From a virus, in the IMG/VR virus record IMGVR_UViG_3300046413_000165, positions 1-31,468 of that record: a DNA stretch of 31,468 bases. One strand, given 5' to 3'. The notes under the pieces were generated by a model. It made no database searches. It was not told the DNA's origin and saw nothing but the letters and a program-made list of their open reading frames with translations. The position numbers and the translations under genes are program-made. Shown here piece by piece: positions 28,922-31,468 of this stretch; within the stretch, counting starts at the first letter, position 1; every line of letters begins with the position of its first letter.

Positions 28922-29176
28922 CTAGACCTTGTGTAGTTGCACTAGTCCACCGCTAATAGTAACGGAGGTAAAGTTGCCATAAAGAATTGTTCCTGCCCCT
29001 AGAGTCGTAAGGAGGTCTGCGGAGTTAGTTACATTAGTAGCAGTCAGCGCAGAAAGAGTTGAATCCTTAAGAAACTGGATAGCTCCAAACGAACCAGCGG
29101 TTGCTCCGTCAGCTGCATTGATTACTGTTGAACCTACGGAGCTGAACTCCAGTGCGTTATTTCTTGAACTTGCCAT
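28922..29176 (-). CDS. Small virion or fibre-associated protein, 84 residues
   Basis: Low-charge, Ser/Thr/Ala/Gly-rich: NNALEFSSVGSTVINAADG, GAIQFLKDSTLSALTATNV, TILYGNFTSVTISGG. The GAIQFL...LTATNVTN...G(T)ILYGNFT pattern is one I associate with small proteins next to phage fibre genes. One base upstream of the lectin fibre start. Perhaps a trimeric tip or spike protein; function unproven. An extended -10 sits just before its ATG. Confidence 0.6.
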   Translation of the reverse strand: MASSRNNALEFSSVGSTVINAADGATAGSFGAIQFLKDSTLSALTATNVTNSADLLTTLGAGTILYGNFTSVTISGGLVQLHKV

Positions 29177-29184
29177 AATTGAGT

Positions 29185-29193
29185 ATTATATCA
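29185..29193 (-). promoter_or_regulatory. Possible extended -10 promoter, leaderless
   Basis: TGATATAAT on the minus strand (TGn plus TATAAT). No -35 is visible at 16-18 bp. Expected transcription would start around 29178, at or beside the ATG at 29176, giving a leaderless message for the fibre cluster. It lies in a 30-base gap after the adaptor gene. Tentative, because A/T-rich gaps often contain TATAAT. Confidence 0.3.
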
Positions 29194-29206
29194 CAGGGGT
29201 TAAGTG

Positions 29207-29815
29207 CTATCGGGCTTGCCGATTCACATAAGTTGAAAACTTTTTGTTGATTGTATTGTTGTTTGACCGAAGGTCAATCTTCTCTAGTTCTAGTGCCAGG
29301 TAAGTATTAGCTATGCCCTCCTCTTGGAGGGCTTTCGTGTGCTGACCATCCATACGAAGAAAGTCGGCATAGACTGCATGCCCTAAAAAGAAAAAGAACT
29401 CGTAAGGTATATCGGCGGATGCTTCTGTAAACGCAGGAAGTTCCTTTTGATAGTTCACAAATACCTTACCCGAGTCGTTGGCAACAAGGTTAAGCACGTG
29501 AGCGCCGTTGGAGTCCACATAGAACTCGTACTCTAATGCAGAGTTGCGATTAAATGGCTGCTGCCGATAGATGCGCTGAAAGTCTGATATATCGTCTAGG
29601 CCAGCTTCCGTGTAAGGTATAGTGCCGTCTGCGCTAATTGTGCGCTCTTCGCCTATGACTGCGTATCGTGGCCAGCTCGGGCTAGCACGGTAAGCCTCAA
29701 ATGCCCTTCGATTAACGAACTGCTCTATATTAACCTTTTCTTCTGTGGTAAAGGTACCTACGCCAGATAGTGCAACTATTAGTTTATATAAATCGCTGTA
29801 AGGTTTTATCTGCAT
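29207..29815 (-). CDS. Head-tail adaptor / tail tubular protein A-like, 202 residues
   Basis: A helical N terminus (SDLYKLIVALSGVGTFTTEE, VNRRAFEAYRASPSWPRY), then VIGEERTI, a strand region with YEFYVDSNG and VFVNYQKELP, and a final helical block IPYEFFFFLGHAVYADFLRM with GQ-KALQEE. The order and size match podovirus adaptor proteins (T7 gp11-like, about 196 residues) that join portal to nozzle. It lies between capsid and fibre genes as expected. No SD is visible. Confidence 0.7.
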   Translation of the reverse strand: MQIKPYSDLYKLIVALSGVGTFTTEEKVNIEQFVNRRAFEAYRASPSWPRYAVIGEERTISADGTIPYTEAGLDDISDFQRIYRQQPFNRNSALEYEFYVDSNGAHVLNLVANDSGKVFVNYQKELPAFTEASADIPYEFFFFLGHAVYADFLRMDGQHTKALQEEGIANTYLALELEKIDLRSNNNTINKKFSTYVNRQAR

Positions 29816-29824
29816 CAGTAGGCA

Positions 29825-30130
29825 TTAAAGTTTGTTAGGCGTAAGGTCTGAAAAATTCTTTTGGAAATAAGCCAGGAACTCCTTGGAATGCACTGTCTCT
29901 TGTCCGTATTTTTTAATGAGTCGGAAGTACTCACGGTGCGGTATAGTTGCTACGCAACGACCTAGCACGGGGTGCACTTTTCCTCTTTCTTGTGAGGCTT
30001 CTTTTCGAGCCTGGTTGACACGAGTTGATTCGGTCCGCTTCTCCAGTTGAAAGCCGTTCTTAATTTCATCCATAAAGGCCTTATTGACCTCGTCGTCTGA
30101 ATACTTGGGTGCGTTTGTAATAATAGACAT
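29825..30130 (-). CDS. Hypothetical morphogenesis protein, 101 residues
   Basis: Between capsid and adaptor genes. A charged helical N terminus (EVNKAFMDEIKNGFQLEKRT), then GKVHPVLGRCVATIPHREYF, KKYGQETVHSKEFLAYFQK and a short end. The HPVLG...V.TIP.R.YF...KYG pattern recurs in podovirus gene sets in my memory as a protein of unknown function. A head-completion or neck role is plausible from location. No SD; ATG preceded by TTTAAAGT. Confidence 0.6.
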   Translation of the reverse strand: MSIITNAPKYSDDEVNKAFMDEIKNGFQLEKRTESTRVNQARKEASQERGKVHPVLGRCVATIPHREYFRLIKKYGQETVHSKEFLAYFQKNFSDLTPNKL

Positions 30131-30146
30131 ACTTTAAAGCTAATGG

Positions 30147-30183
30147 TAAAAAGGGGAGCCAGACAAGAAAAATCTGGCTCCCC
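30147..30183 (-). terminator. Terminator after the capsid gene
   Basis: On the minus strand GGGGAGCCAGA pairs perfectly with TCTGGCTCCCC (11 bp, 9-base loop), followed by TTTTTA. It begins 17 bases after the capsid stop, so capsid mRNA is partly ended and stabilised here while read-through supplies the genes behind it in lower amounts. Confidence 0.9.
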
Positions 30184-30199
30184 GAAATTTCAGCAAGTA

Positions 30200-31225
30200 T
30201 TACTGAGTGATCTTACCGTGCGCTTGAGGGTGGTATACACCAAGCGTTAGTGTGCAATCGCAGAATCCACGTTCGCCTCCACCTTCGTTAGGCAGACGAG
30301 TTGAACCCATAGGGATCAGTTCGTGCACGCCGTAGTACTCAGGGTTGATGAGGTATCCGTCGTTGTAGTCAGTACCGCCTGCGAGAGTTGCAGGAGCAGT
30401 ATCTGGGTTCATGTTAACGATGGACACGATGCCGTGGTCACTTTGGTATAGCTCGACAGAGAGTTTGATCTCTGCACGGTTACCGTCGTAGTTTACGCTA
30501 CGGATGTTTTCAGTTGCTCCAGCAGATATACGAGCGAAGTCAGCAATCGTGCGGCGAAGACCAGTGTCAGCAACAAGCATAAGGTTGTTGGAGCTACCAG
30601 TTTCACGATAGATCGAAGAAATCAAGTCGTTCAATGCAGCTTCGCTGAATGCACCAGAAGTGCTGATGTCGTAGATCGAAGACGCAGGAGTACGGAATGC
30701 AGCAGGAACGTCAGCAGGACCAGCGGAGTCGATCCAGTCACCGAGACCACGAAGGCCGTAAGGTGTATTGACTCCGTCTTCAACGCTGCGGTCTTGAGTA
30801 CCAAGTAGGGTAGCCTCGACGTCACGCTTTAGTTCACGGATTGCTTTAGCTTCAGCTTGTGCAATCTTGGCAGGTCCAACGGACTCAACGGCATCTTGCA
30901 AGTCAGAGACTTGGAAGGCACGGCGGAATTTTTGAACGTAGTTACCAAGGCGAGCACGACCAGAAAACTTGTCGATGAAACCAGGATCAGCGTCGTCACC
31001 GATTGTTTGACCAACGTCAGCACCTTCACGAACTCCAGCAGTGCTAGGAGCGGAAAGAGCGTCTACGGTCCACTCAGTGAATGTAGCACCAGACTTCTTT
31101 TTAGAAGCAGATGATAGAACGGGAGTTTCTTCGGGAGCCAAGATGGTAAGTACATCTGTAAGGTCTTCACGATTAGAAACAGCGGAACCAGGATTAGTGG
31201 TGTCGAATGTATTTGAGAATGCCAT
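30200..31225 (-). CDS. Major capsid protein, SU10-like HK97 fold
   Basis: A 341-residue protein. The N-terminal arm ends with ILAPEETPVLSSASKKKSG, then TEWTVDAL, REGADVGQ, RARLGNYVQKFRRAFQVSD (with VESVG), a helical ELKRDVEATLLG backbone helix, and a C-terminal half with PEYYGVHELIPM. This order resembles SU10-type capsid proteins rather than T7 gp10. Position with its own strong terminator and an A-rich leader fits the most highly expressed protein. The start at 31225 is preceded by AAATCATAAAATAAA and no SD. Confidence 0.85.
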   Translation of the reverse strand: MAFSNTFDTTNPGSAVSNREDLTDVLTILAPEETPVLSSASKKKSGATFTEWTVDALSAPSTAGVREGADVGQTIGDDADPGFIDKFSGRARLGNYVQKFRRAFQVSDLQDAVESVGPAKIAQAEAKAIRELKRDVEATLLGTQDRSVEDGVNTPYGLRGLGDWIDSAGPADVPAAFRTPASSIYDISTSGAFSEAALNDLISSIYRETGSSNNLMLVADTGLRRTIADFARISAGATENIRSVNYDGNRAEIKLSVELYQSDHGIVSIVNMNPDTAPATLAGGTDYNDGYLINPEYYGVHELIPMGSTRLPNEGGGERGFCDCTLTLGVYHPQAHGKITQ

Positions 31226-31253
31226 TTTATTTTATGATTTAATTAATTAGTTT

Positions 31254-31270
31254 AAGAAGCAGAGCTTCTT
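31254..31270 (-). other. Hairpin before the capsid gene
   Basis: AAGAAGC-tct-GCTTCTT on the minus strand, a perfect 7-bp stem between the preceding partial gene and the capsid start. It is followed by AAACTAATTAATTAAAT rather than a U-run, so it may be an RNA processing or 5' stabilising structure for capsid mRNA rather than a terminator. Confidence 0.45.
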
Positions 31271-31273
31271 GAT

Positions 31274-31468
31274 TTATCTATTTTGTAGTTGAAGAGTTCT
31301 GAGAGTAATGAAGTCACTTTTGTCTCCTGATTGCTTAAACTGAGTACTCAAGTTCTTGATTGATTTATTTGTGCGGTTAACTGGTTTGTCAGAACCTGCG
31401 GCATTTGGGGTAGAAGTACTAGAAGGGTTAAGTCTTACTTTGGACTTTGCACTCTTTACTTCTTTCCT
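31274..31468 (-). CDS. C-terminal 64 residues of the gene preceding the capsid gene, partial
   Basis: Open from the right edge to a TAA at 31274-31276. The visible end is basic, Ser/Thr/Asn-rich and probably disordered (KEVKSAKSKVRLNPSST, SDKPVNRTNKSIKNLSTQFK), finishing LRTLQLQNR. The place directly before the capsid gene is typical of a scaffolding protein or prohead protease, but the fragment has no diagnostic motif. Confidence 0.55.
   Translation of the reverse strand, partial: RKEVKSAKSKVRLNPSSTSTPNAAGSDKPVNRTNKSIKNLSTQFKQSGDKSDFITLRTLQLQNR

Noticed and set aside
1-31468. CRISPR arrays, insertion sequences, integrase and attachment sites
   Set aside because: No regularly spaced identical repeats beyond the three iterons, no transposase or recombinase-like protein, and no tRNA-adjacent duplications seen.

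Overview
The window is most of the genome of a tailed bacteriophage with a short-tailed (podovirus-like) morphogenesis set. Hallmarks readable from the sequence are a terminase pair, an SU10-like major capsid protein, a head-tail adaptor and nozzle-like tail tube protein, a 2404-residue internal virion protein, lectin-type fibres, and a replication/recombination block (DnaB helicase, RecB-like exonuclease, ERF annealing protein, endonuclease VII). I see no integrase, repressor, tRNA gene, RNA polymerase or DNA polymerase. The host cannot be named. Most genes lack a Shine-Dalgarno (SD) sequence, so the host probably relies little on SD-led initiation, and the gene set looks aquatic or marine; both are inferences.

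Layout. Positions 1-1687 (minus strand) hold the small terminase, a 41-residue protein and the large terminase, which runs off the left edge. Positions 1688-2899 are a 1.2 kb gene-poor region with a consensus sigma70-type promoter whose -35 box lies in a palindrome, a palindrome-hairpin-palindrome element, several repeat families and three iterons. Positions 2900-10987 (plus strand) are the early/middle genes: small unknown proteins, a signal-peptide SleB-type lysin, a dATP/dGTP diphosphohydrolase-like protein and the replication/recombination block. A strong terminator at about 11113-11153 closes this unit. Positions 11155-31468 (minus strand) are the late genes. In the direction of transcription they are a partial gene, capsid, 101-residue protein, adaptor, fibre genes, three small membrane proteins (holin candidates), four very basic mini-proteins, the nozzle-like protein, two paralogous fibres, and the ejection/internal virion proteins.

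The terminase genes leave the left edge and the capsid genes enter from the right edge on the same strand. The simplest reading is a circularly permuted genome in which the missing piece (portal, protease or scaffold) joins the two ends of the window.

How the genes work together. The iterons, a stand-alone DnaA-domain-IV-like protein and DnaB form a plausible replication-initiation module. RecB-like exonuclease, ERF and an SSB-like protein form a recombination module, with endonuclease VII resolving branched DNA before packaging. Lysis functions are split: lysin in the early unit, holin candidates in the late unit.

The least explained signals are: (1) a start leader, consensus TAACCAAYNCAAACT, ending exactly at the ATG in at least six genes on both strands; (2) a recurrent DxxA(Q/E)A motif between segments of the giant virion protein, suggesting polyprotein cleavage; (3) the duplicated palindrome-hairpin-palindrome element; and (4) the cassette of four basic mini-proteins joined by 1-nt stop/start overlaps.
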